Source of the DNA: Chelydra serpentina | Taxonomy: Eukaryota > Chordata > Testudines > Chelydridae | Length of the DNA stretch: 64,000 nt | Reading direction: 5' to 3' | Assembly (NCBI GenBank): GCA_037349315.1 | Contig: JBAIAC010000026.1 | Span: forward strand, 1,736,001 to 1,800,000 | Shown here: in pieces, positions 53,617-62,619 of the stretch | How positions within the stretch are numbered: position 1 is the first letter of the stretch | How the letters are laid out: the number at the start of each line of letters is the position of its first letter | Position numbers and translations under genes: made by a program | The notes under the pieces: model-generated | What the model saw: the letters and a program-made list of their open reading frames with translations, nothing else | Told to the model about the DNA's origin: nothing | Databases searched by the model: none

Positions 53617-56573
53617 TCTCTCCCCCCTTCGAGACCGAACTGAGCGGGGTCACTTAGCCAGTGACCTGGGGAAGTTCGAACCTGGTCACACCAGGCCGTT
53701 CCAGTTCCACGTGCTCCCTTAGGTCGGGGGTGCTTGATGGCAGCCGCAGGCCGCATGTGGGAAGGTTTATGCGGCCTGTGCCCTTTTCCCATCTCAAAAC
53801 CCCTGGGGTTCAAGCTGAGATCAGGTCTTTTCCCAGCGCTCCAGTCTGGAGGGCTGTAATTCGGGCTCTCTTGGTTAAGAGCCTCCCTCTTGATCTGGTC
53901 CCCTCTCTGACCACGTGTCTCTGTCACCAGCGACTCGGCATCGGCCCCTTTTCCTGGATGCAGCCACGTTGGGGCGGAGTGGTGAATATACACCATAAAG
54001 CGCCACCCACGTAGATCCGGCTGTCGCTTCTTAGGGGCCTGCCCCATGGCCAGGCATTCCCTCTCTATGGCCGGACCGTTCTGCCTCCAGGGCAGCAGCT
54101 CCTTGCTCAGATACCCGATGGGGTGTCTCCCCCGCTTCGCATAGGCCTGCATCAGCACCGCGCCCAGCCCTATGTCTGAGGCTTCGGTGAACACTGTACA
54201 GGGCTTGGCCCTGTCTGGGTTTACTCGATCTATTGGGCCCTGGATTAGAGCCTCCTTCAGCGCACAGAGAGCCCTCTGGCCCTGCTCGGTCCAGACTGCC
54301 TCGTCTGGCTTCCCCTTCTTACCTAGCTCTGTGATGGGGGCAGCTAGGGAGCTAAAGGGGGGTACAAACCTCTGGTAGTACCCCGCCATCCCGCTAAAGG
54401 CCTGGACCTGTTTCTTGGTCTGGGGAACAGGCCAATCTCTGATCGCCTCCACCTTGGCCAGCCCTGGGCTGTTGAATGACTGGTTCACCTCTAAAGCCAG
54501 CCTGTCCTTGGCCTCTCTCTCCAGGTTCTGGGCTCTTTTCCCAGTTACTCTGACTGGGGGACACCTGATGGGAGGATTGGGTCCCATCTCAGGGGAGAGA
54601 TCCATCAGGGGGTCTTCCCCATTCTCCTCCCAATTGTCCCTTACCGGTTCTAGGGGTCCCCTTACTCTCCTCCCATACCACAGCTTGAAAGGGAAGCCCC
54701 CTGGTGATTCCTGGGGCACTTCCCTGTGCCATCGGTGGGGCAGGTACTTGTCCCAGTCCTGTGGATGCTGATTTATGCAAGTCCTCAGCATCAGCCTCAC
54801 GGTCCCCTGAACTCTCTCCACCAGCCCGTTGGACTGAGGGTGATATGCAGAGGCCCAGGTGGGCCAGATCCCACCTTTCTCCCACACGCCCCGGGGCAGG
54901 GCTGAGATGACCTCTGATCCCTGACCTGTAAAGACCTCGCTGGGGACCCCTATTCTGCTGAAGATGGTCAGCAGCACGTCTGCCTTGGTGTATGCCCCGG
55001 TGGAGGACAGAGCCACCACCTCTGGGTAGCGGGTGGCAAAATCCATCACCACCAGGATGCATTTCTTCCCTGACCAGGTTGCCCTGCTGAGGGGGCCCAC
55101 CCTATTCATAGCCACCTTCTGGAAAGGTTCCTCTCTGATGGGCAGGGACCTCCAGGGATCTTCTCCCTTACCCTGGGCCAGGTGTAATAGCCGGTGATGA
55201 TACTTCTGGGGCCTCACCGGCTGCCTCCTGATTCCCCACAGTTCTACTTCCCCTTGGGAAACCCATTCCCGGCACAGAAATCCCTTCTCCAACAGGGATC
55301 TGTCTCTGCAGTCTTCTCCAAGGGGGTTTGCAGCGCTGTGGCCAGCAAGTTCCCTTAGCTTCTCCAAGGCGGGATCCCTCTGCAGCTCACTGGCCAGGCC
55401 TGGGGTCTTCACCCCACTGAGCCCTGTCCCTGGTGGCTCCCTCCCTGCTGTGGAATCACTTCCCGGCAGCACCTCTGGACCAGGCCAACCTGGTTGGCAG
55501 CCGTCCTGCCCTGCCTGTGTGTTCCCCCACTCAGCTGGGGTCTTGGCTCCCCCCATGTTCAGCGCTGCCCTGGCTGTCCCTGTGGGGCCAGGCAGCGAGC
55601 TCCCTGCTTTGGTAACAGCATCAGAGCCAGCGTGAGCCACCTCTCCATTCTGCATGGGGGTGGGGAGCATCTCTCTGTCCCACCCCGCCCTAGGGGTCTG
55701 GTTACAGGCAGGCAGGTAACCCGGGCCTGGCAGCTCCTCCCCTCTGCCAGCCAGGTCATTTGCATTTTCACTGACTATTTCCCTCTTAGCCAATTGGTGC
55801 CCTGGGTTCAAATTCAAATCCTCGGCTGTTACAGGGCCAGGGCCTGGATCCTGTCCCAAAGATACACAGTCACCCCCCAACAGCACCTCACAGCTGATAT
55901 CCTGGAGAACCCCAACCACCAGCCAGCCCGATCCCTCCTGGGTCTGCACAGGGATCTGGGCCATAGGCAGGGCGAATGGTTCCATACCTGGGACCCTCAC
56001 CCAGGTCACACAGCCCCTCAGCATCTGGTGGGGGTGCACCACCCTGGGCCTGACCACAGTTCTCTCTGTCCCGGGGTCTCGCCGCCCCAAGAATATCTTT
56101 CCATTGACCATCACCTTCCGCTCCCACTGGGGGTCCGCAGGGCCTGAGCCCAGGAGAGTCCACGCAGACATACGGGTTGGGGTCAGGGGTGGAAATCCGT
56201 CCACCATCCCACCCATCTGGCTGACGGAGTTTACGGCCTTGGGACCCAGCAAGGGAGCTAGATCCCGGGGCCTTTCCGCAGGGTCTCCCTTGTTCCAATC
56301 ACCAGCCTGCTCACGCTGCTGCTGCTGCTTCTCCTGTAGGTCTCTCTCGGGCTCTCGCTGTCTCTCACAGTCCTCTTGCTCTCTCGGACTCAGCTCTAGT
56401 CCCATCCGTCTCCAATCCCCTGCTGGGGAACCTGATCGTGAAGACCCCCATCTGGTTGGGGACCAGACTCTTGGGGATGCCATGCTATCACTCCAGCTGC
56501 TCCCAGATCCTGCTGTAGCCCCATCGGGGTCAGGAAACTGCTCCTTAGAGTGGTCATCTTCCTCCAGCTGCAC
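53604..56573 (-). CDS. 989-codon Pol-like open frame of element C with altered active sites
   Basis: The frame has no stop for 989 codons; upstream of its first GTG a TAA separates it from a short Gag start at about 56664. In order: a charged Gag-like segment; a protease region whose catalytic triplet reads DPG (56070-56078) instead of DTG; a linker; a shortened remnant of the integrase finger; an integrase core with Asn at the first acidic site (55104-55106) and Gly at the second (54924-54926), but the glutamate kept; a junction where about 150 residues of RT including the YxDD box are missing; an RT connection; and an RNase H whose first catalytic Asp is Glu (54183-54185). The last codons run into the 3' LTR. 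By these changes none of the enzymes should work. Whether a protein is made is unknown. Confidence 0.82.
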   Translation of the reverse strand: MQLEEDDHSKEQFPDPDGATAGSGSSWSDSMASPRVWSPTRWGSSRSGSPAGDWRRMGLELSPREQEDCERQREPERDLQEKQQQQREQAGDWNKGDPAERPRDLAPLLGPKAVNSVSQMGGMVDGFPPLTPTRMSAWTLLGSGPADPQWERKVMVNGKIFLGRRDPGTERTVVRPRVVHPHQMLRGCVTWVRVPGMEPFALPMAQIPVQTQEGSGWLVVGVLQDISCEVLLGGDCVSLGQDPGPGPVTAEDLNLNPGHQLAKREIVSENANDLAGRGEELPGPGYLPACNQTPRAGWDREMLPTPMQNGEVAHAGSDAVTKAGSSLPGPTGTARAALNMGGAKTPAEWGNTQAGQDGCQPGWPGPEVLPGSDSTAGREPPGTGLSGVKTPGLASELQRDPALEKLRELAGHSAANPLGEDCRDRSLLEKGFLCREWVSQGEVELWGIRRQPVRPQKYHHRLLHLAQGKGEDPWRSLPIREEPFQKVAMNRVGPLSRATWSGKKCILVVMDFATRYPEVVALSSTGAYTKADVLLTIFSRIGVPSEVFTGQGSEVISALPRGVWEKGGIWPTWASAYHPQSNGLVERVQGTVRLMLRTCINQHPQDWDKYLPHRWHREVPQESPGGFPFKLWYGRRVRGPLEPVRDNWEENGEDPLMDLSPEMGPNPPIRCPPVRVTGKRAQNLEREAKDRLALEVNQSFNSPGLAKVEAIRDWPVPQTKKQVQAFSGMAGYYQRFVPPFSSLAAPITELGKKGKPDEAVWTEQGQRALCALKEALIQGPIDRVNPDRAKPCTVFTEASDIGLGAVLMQAYAKRGRHPIGYLSKELLPWRQNGPAIERECLAMGQAPKKRQPDLRGWRFMVYIHHSAPTWLHPGKGADAESLVTETRGQRGDQIKREALNQESPNYSPPDWSAGKRPDLSLNPRGFEMGKGHRPHKPSHMRPAAAIKHPRPKGARGTGTAWCDQVRTSPGHWLSDPAQFGLEGGRDVTN

Positions 56574-57109
56574 AATTAGCTGGGCTTTAGTGAGCTTCCC
56601 AATGTGTATCCCTTACTTTTTGCACAGGGTTACAATGCTTCTTTTAAGGAGAAGGCGATACGCCATCACTTCACTGCTCCCAAGTTGCTGTGGATTCGCA
56701 GGCCTGTGTGCTCTTAGCTCCCCCCCGGTTTCCAGGAAGAACCCCAAGTGTGCCAGCCCTTCTCCAGGTCACCGCCTCTTTGCCAGGGTTGAGCTGCAGC
56801 TCCTCCGCCCCTGGGTCCGCTCACGGCACCCCCAGGGGAACCCTGTCACTGCAAAAATCCTTCTCTCTCCCAGGGCCAAGCCGCAGGCTCCTCCGCCCCT
56901 GGGACTGCTCACTGCAGCCCCCAGGGGGACCCCATCATTGCACAGTCCTTCTCGCTGGTCACACACTCCCAGGGGTTAAACGTAGCTCCTCTGCTCCCTG
57001 AAACCGTTCCTCCGCGAGCCTTCAGCATGCCTGGTCCTCGTTAGCCCCCCTTCGTTCTACTGCTCCCCAGTTACTTACTGCAGGAAGTGCCGTTCACGGG
57101 GTGCAGAAC

Positions 57110-57128
57110 ATCCCACCGCTGCCACCAG
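57110..57128 (-). promoter_or_regulatory. Primer binding site of element C (tRNA-Leu)
   Basis: On the minus strand TGGTGGCAGCGGTGGGAT follows the 5' LTR by two bases. All 18 bases fit the complement of a vertebrate tRNA-Leu (AAG/UAG type) 3' end including CCA. Confidence 0.75.
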
Positions 57129-57129
57129 T

Positions 57130-57697
57130 TGTCACGGAGTATAGGGGAGTCTGGCCCTGCACCCCTTTTCCCCGGAGTCACTGGGAGTCTCAGCCAGCCA
57201 GTAGAACAGAAGGTTTATTAGAGATGCCAGGAACACAGTCCAAACAGCTTGTCAGTACATCCAGGACCCCTCAGTTGGGCCCTTCCGGGGGGCAGGGAGC
57301 TTAGACCCCCAGCACGGGGCTCCCTGCATTTCACCCCACAGCTCCAAACGGGGGCAGGGAGGCCAGACCCTGTCTGCCCCTCTCCCCTCCTCTTCCCAAG
57401 CTAGCTCCAAACTGAAACTCACCAGCCTCGCCTCCCCCTTTGTCTCCTTCCCGGGCCAGGAGGTCACCTGATCCCTTTGTTCCAACACCTTCAGCTCGCA
57501 CCTTTGCCGGGGAGGGGCCGGGCCATCTGTTGCCAGGAGACAGGGCCATTCTCTGTGTCTAGGCCTCTGCCTTCTAGGGCTTTGTAACAATCATGCACCG
57601 TTGTCCTACCACCTAGATACTCCAGCACCGCATAGGGGAAACCGAGGCATCCACACAGTACTCAGGGAAACCTTAACAACAGTCCTAGTTCGTCACA
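57130..57697 (-). mobile_element. 5' LTR of element C
   Basis: The 568-base partner of 53047-53616. On the minus strand it carries AATAAACCTTCTG, a polyadenylation signal followed by a GC-rich U5. Confidence 0.9.
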
Positions 57698-57839
57698 TGG
57701 GTCCTGGTCATACTTACAAGCTCTGTGTGGACTCTTTCCTGACAACCCTAATAAACCTTCTGTTCTACTGGCTGGCTGAGAGTCACATTGAATCCCGGGA
57801 AGAGGGGTGCAGGACCTGACTCCCCCACACTCCGTGACA
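57698..57839 (+). mobile_element. 5' LTR of element B, second part
   Basis: It resumes after C with TGGGTCCTGGTC, contains AATAAACCTTCTG and ends CTCCGTGACA. This 3' part resembles the same part of the C LTR. Confidence 0.8.
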
Positions 57840-57841
57840 AC

Positions 57842-57859
57842 TGGTGGCAGTGGTGGGAT
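57842..57859 (+). promoter_or_regulatory. Primer binding site of element B (tRNA-Leu)
   Basis: TGGTGGCAGTGGTGGGAT differs at one base from the C primer site and from the tRNA-Leu (AAG/UAG) complement. Confidence 0.75.
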
Positions 57860-58094
57860 CTTCTGCACCCCATGAACGGCACTTCCTGCAGTAAGTGACT
57901 GGAGAGCAGTACAACGAAGGGGGATTGAAGGGGAGCAGGTTGCTGAAGAGGCAGGGAGAAGCGGTTTCGGGGGGTGGAGGAGTTACGCTTAACCCTGAGG
58001 GGTGTGACCAGTGAGAAGGGCTGGCACACTAGGGGTTCCTCCTGGAAGCCGTGGGGGCCAAGACCGCACAGGCCTGAGAGTGGCCAACAGGAAG

Positions 58095-59450
58095 ATGTAT
58101 GCTAAGCTCCGTAAGAACGACCTGGTAGAGCTGTGCAGGCAGAGGGGGCTGCGCATTGGGAGGTCCACCAAAGACCAGCTGATTGCGCAGCTGGAGGAGA
58201 AGGATCGCTTGGATGACCCGATCCCTGTCCCTGGGGGAAGCCGTCCGACAGACGCAGCATGGGCCCCAGGGCCTGACCTGGCTGGGAGGGGTCAGACTGC
58301 TGCCGAGGACATCCCAAGACCCCTCTCGCCTCTGCACAGGGGAGAGGTTGGGGAAAGCCCAGCAAATACCGAGGGCACCTTGACCCCAGCGGCCAGCAGG
58401 GGATCTTCCCGGAGGAGCTCCCCATCCCAGCATTGGAGGCAGCCAGATTGGGAGAGGGAGATAAAACTGAAAGAGCTCGAGTTGAGACAGCAGGAACTGA
58501 AGGAGGAGCGGTAAGAACGGGAAAAACAACGTCAGCACGAGGAGAAACAATGCCAGCGTGAGCTGGAGGAGAAGGAGAAACAATGCCAGCATGAGCTGGA
58601 GAAGGAGAAACAACGCCAGCATGAGGAGAAACAACGCCAGCATGAGCTGGAGCTGGCCAGATTGAGGAGCAGTGAGGCCCCGGCTGCGGTGAGTGAGGGG
58701 GGACCCAAGACTACAGGGAAGTTTGATCGTAACTTCCTGGCCCGGCGTAAGGAAGGGGAAGACATAGACAGCTTCCTGGCAGCCTTTGAGAATGCCTGCA
58801 GGTTGCACAAGGTTGACCCTGCAGACAAGATCCAGTATCTCACCCCGTTACTAGACCCTGCAGGCCTGGAGGTGTACGGCCGAATGAAAGAGATGGAGAC
58901 TGGGGACTATGAACTGTTCAAAAAGGCCCTGCTCTGCGAGCTTGGGCTGACTCCCGAGATGTACCGTCAAAGGTTCCGGGATCAGCGAAAAACTCCTGAG
59001 ATCACGTACCTACAACTGGCCAACCGGATACATGGATACGCCTGCAAGTGGACCGCTGGGGCCCCAACTATGGAGGACCTGCTCGAACTATTCGTACTGG
59101 AACAACTGTATGAACTGTGCCCATCAGACCTGAAGCTATGGTTGATGGACAAAAATCCAGGGAGCCCGCAGCACGCTGGGCGGCTGGCCGACGAGTTCAT
59201 GAACAGTCGGTCAAGGGGTGGCAGGGAGGAATCCCAAAGGAGCAGGCCCACCCTGAGGCAGCAAGAGAGTCACCATGGGACCTCCCAAAGTGGAAATAGG
59301 GAGAACCCCCTCCCGAGGGAAACCTCCGACATCAGAACCAACCGACCTGCTCGAGGGGACCAACGGGACATGAGCTGCTATCACTGCGGCCAGAGGGGCC
59401 ACTTACGGTCCCAATGCCCCAAGATCAGAGACAGACTGAGCAGACCAAAC
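58095..59450 (+). pseudogene. Gag of element B: SAP-like start, coiled coil, SCAN-like capsid, zinc knuckle
   Basis: The start at MYAKLRKND is chosen because the matching segment begins the Gag of C. The first 35 residues (LRKNDLVELCRQRGL..STKDQLIAQLEE) look like a SAP helix-loop-helix DNA-binding motif. A charged coiled coil of repeated EKQRQHE words spans 58515-58660, just after a TAA stop at 58512. The capsid region follows (FDRNFLARRKEGEDIDSFLAAFE). A SCAN-like segment is at about 59000-59220 (LLELFVLEQLYELCPSDLKLWL). A CCHC knuckle is at 59375-59417 (CYHCGQRGHLRSQCP). Gag packages the RNA. Only the single stop breaks this copy. Confidence 0.82.
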
Positions 59451-60311
59451 CCACACCGAGTTAACTGGGTAGGGACCCAGCCGGACGAGGGGCCGACAGC
59501 CCAGAAGAGGGGGGCTGGCAGCTTATCAACGGCTCCGGAGGGAGGAAGGCCCCAGACCAGCTCCTCGGGGGGGCTGGATGCTCCGGACTCAGGGTTCTCG
59601 GTTTATAGGGTGGCCGCGGGGCTGTCCCTTCGGAGAGAGTGCCTTGTTCCCCTGGAGATAGATGGGAGGAAGGTCACTGGATACTGGGATACAGGCGCGG
59701 AGGTGACGCTGGCCCGGCCCGAGGTGGTGGCCCCAGATCGGGTGGTACCCAACACCTACCTGACCCTAACAGGGGTGGGCGGTACCCCGTTCAAGGTGCC
59801 TGTGGTGAGGGTACAGCTGAAATGGGGGGCCAAGGAGGGCCCCAAGGACATAGGGGTGCACCAGCATTTGCCCACTGAGGTACTGACTTGGGGGGACCTA
59901 GAAGACTGGCCCAGTGAATCCCGGGACACCCTGGTCGTGACCTGTAGCCAGAGCCGGCAAGGGGCGCTACGCCCGGGCCTCAGAGAGGGTGCCTTGCACG
60001 GAGCGCAAGACCCTGGCCCAGTGGGGAGGGAGTACCCCAGGACCAGGCGCAGAGAGGCTGCGGCCTCAGACACAGACAGCACGAGGGAACAGGTTCCCAT
60101 TCCTTCCCCAGCGGCTGAGTTCCAGGCCGAGTTACAGAGGGATCCCTCCTTGCGGAAGCTCAGGGACCTGGCCGACCGCAGGGAGGTTCAGACCATGTGG
60201 AGAGGTTGCCAGGAGAGGTTCCTGTGGGAGAAGGGGTTCCTGTACCGAGAATGGGCTCCTCCCGGTGAGATGGAGACATGGGGGATCAGGAGGCAGCTGG
60301 TGGTCCCCTAG
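59451..60311 (+). pseudogene. Protease and linker of element B
   Basis: The frame continues from Gag without a break. The aspartic protease has its catalytic DTGAE at about 59688 (GYWDTGAEVTLARPEVV). A linker leads to the integrase zinc finger (LQRDPSLRKLRDLADRRE, WEKGFLYREW). The TAG at 60309 ends the frame just before the finger, and the same frame continues behind it. The protease would cut the polyprotein in the particle. Confidence 0.82.
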
Positions 60312-61483
60312 AAGTATCGCTGCAAGCTACTTTACCTAGCCCATGACATCCCTCTCGCAGGGCACCAGGGAATCTGGTGCACCAGGCAGAGGCTGCTACA
60401 GAACTTTTACTGGCCTGGGGTCTTTACAACTGTCCATCAGTACTGCCGGTCCTGTGACCCCTGTCAGCGGGTGGGGAAGGCTCGGGACAAGCGGAAAGCG
60501 GCTTTGAGGCCTTTGCCCATCATAGAGGAGCCCTTCCAGAAGGTGGCTATGGACATAGTGGGGCCTCTCATCAAGACAACCCGGTCAGGGAAGAAATACA
60601 TTCTGGTGGTGGTAGATTTCGCCACCCGCTACCCCGAGCTGGTGCCCTTATCCTCCATTGAAGCAGACACCGTGGCGGATGCGCTGTTGACCATTTTCAG
60701 CCGAGTGGGGTTCCCCAAGGAAGTCCTGACAGACCAAGGGTCCAACTTCATGTCGGCCCTGCTCCGGTGCTTGTGGGAGAAATGTGGGGTCCGGCACAGC
60801 TGGGCCTCAGCATATCATCCCCAGTCCAATGGGCTGGTGGAGAGGTTCAATGGGACGCTAAAGATGATGCTGAAAACCTTTATGAACCAGCACCCGCAGG
60901 ACTGGGACAAGTACCTACCGCACCTGCTGTTCGCGTACAGGGAAGTGCCCCAGGAGTCTACCGGATTCTCGCCCTTCGAACTGTTATACGGCAGGAGCGT
61001 ACGGGGGCCCCTGGACCTGATGAGAGATGAATGGGAGGGGGAGGCTGCCCCCGAGGGAGAGTCAGTGGTGGAGTATGTCCTGACCTTCCGAGAGAGACTT
61101 ACTGAGCTCATGGGCCTGGCCAAGGGAAATCTGGCCAGAGCCCAGAGGAAGCAAAAGGTCTGATATGACCGCACGGCGCGGGCCCGCGCCTACGCCACCG
61201 GGGATCAGGTGATGGTTCTCATCCCCGTGAGGAAAAACAAGCTGCAGGCTGCTTGGGAAGGCCCTTTCAAGGTTGTCAAGCAGCTAAATGAGGTAAATTA
61301 TGTGGTGGAGCTGTCTAACCGGGCACACCACTGCCGGCTGTACCATGTCAATATGATGAAGCCATATTATGACAGGGGGACTGTGGTGCTGGCCGTGTGT
61401 GGACATTGGGAGGAGCAGGGAAGTGACCCTCTAGCAGATCTATTCCCTGAGACAGGAGCTGGCTCCTCCCAAGAAATGGTCCC
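60312..61483 (+). pseudogene. Integrase of element B (upstream of RT)
   Basis: The H2C2 zinc finger lies at about 60340-60465 (HDIPLAGHQG with C..C in YCRSCDPCQRVG). The catalytic core has D at 60552, D at 60732 and E at 60840, a DD35E spacing, with the usual AYHPQSNGLVERFNGT around the glutamate. The C-terminal domain reads KLQAAWEGPFKVVKQL and HHCRLYHVNMMKPYY. A TGA at 61161 interrupts the frame between core and C-terminus. The domain joins element DNA to the chromosome. Lying before RT is the Gmr1-like order. Confidence 0.88.
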
Positions 61484-62619
61484 TGTGACGGGTTGGGGCC
61501 ACAGAGACCTGCTTGGTGCTGCCACCTGGTGTGCCAAGGCTGCTTCTGCCCCTGCTTCCAGGCCTTTTCCAGCTTGGGACTCCCGAATCCTGTCTGTTTT
61601 GAGCCAGATTCCACTGATCTGCTGCAAACACAGACCCAGGTCCGAACCAAGTCCACTCACCACTGTAAGGCCCCTGGAAGCGCTCTTGCCTTTGACACCC
61701 AGCTGCTCAACTCCAAGGAGGTTCAAACCCTTAATAAATCCGTTTTACCCTGTGTAAAGCTTGTACAGGGTAAACTCATAAACAGTTCGCCTTCTATTTC
61801 ACAGATAGAAAGTATGCACACCTGTTCGCTCTCCCTTTGCACTAACTCGTACTCAAGGAAACTTAATAAGTAAAAATTGATTTTAATAAGTACAGAAAAT
61901 AGCATTTAAGTGAGTTCAATCAGTGACAAACAGAACAAAGCAAGTTACTTAATAAAATAAAATAAAACGCGCACATCTATGTCTATTCAAAGTTAACACA
62001 GATAAAAGCCTCACCAGATTCGGATATTTTCCTTTTTACAGGCTGTAGAATCAGCCTGGGCCCAGCTGAGTCCACCAGATTCTCACACCCCTTTGTCCTT
62101 TGTTCAGTTCCCCTCAGGAATGTCCCTGGGGGGGTGGAGAGCCTCTCCCTTTAGCCAGCTGAAGACAAAATGGAAGGGTCTTGCCAGGGCTTTTATAGCC
62201 TCTCTTCCTCTCCCTGTGTAGGATCCAGTTGCCCTGGAGTTTTGGGATCACATGGGCAAGTCACCTGCCCATGCGCCCTAACCAGTCTAACCAGTTGCAT
62301 TCCAGACCTGGCCCCAATGTGGATTGGGGTCTGCAAAGTCTTTTGTCTGTCAAGTGCTCGCATTTAACAGGCATTCTTTGCTCCAAAGATGATCCCATGC
62401 ATTTACAAAGGCTATGTACAAAACCAGCAAATATAAAACCAATCTTCATAACTCCAACTACAACAATGATACATGCATACAAACAGGAGGAGTAAATTCA
62501 GTAGGTCATAACTTTCACAGAGATATGTTACATGGCACATGTAGCATAAAACATATTTTAGTTACATATATACATTTATAAGCATCTCCCCATAAAGTTT
62601 TATGGGGAACACCGTCACA
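61484..62619. mobile_element. Solo LTR, family D, copy D3
   Basis: The 1136 bases run from TGTGACGGGTTGG to CACCGTCACA. Perfect 5-base direct repeats GTCCC flank it (61479-61483 and 62620-62624). It lies between the integrase and RT of element B. Confidence 0.92.

Larger units (their letters stand above)
53047..57697 (-). mobile_element. Complete LTR element C, inserted in the 5' LTR of B
   Basis: LTRs of 570 and 568 bases (53047-53616 and 57130-57697) differ at about ten positions, all transitions, plus a 2-base indel: about 98% alike. The flanks GGGGT and TGGGT form an imperfect 5-base duplication. A primer site, a long open frame and a purine tract are all present in minus orientation. 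The 4.65-kb element lacks the Gag capsid and the RT core, so it is non-autonomous. Its LTR 3' half and primer site resemble those of B, so a B-like element may have supplied the enzymes. Confidence 0.9.
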
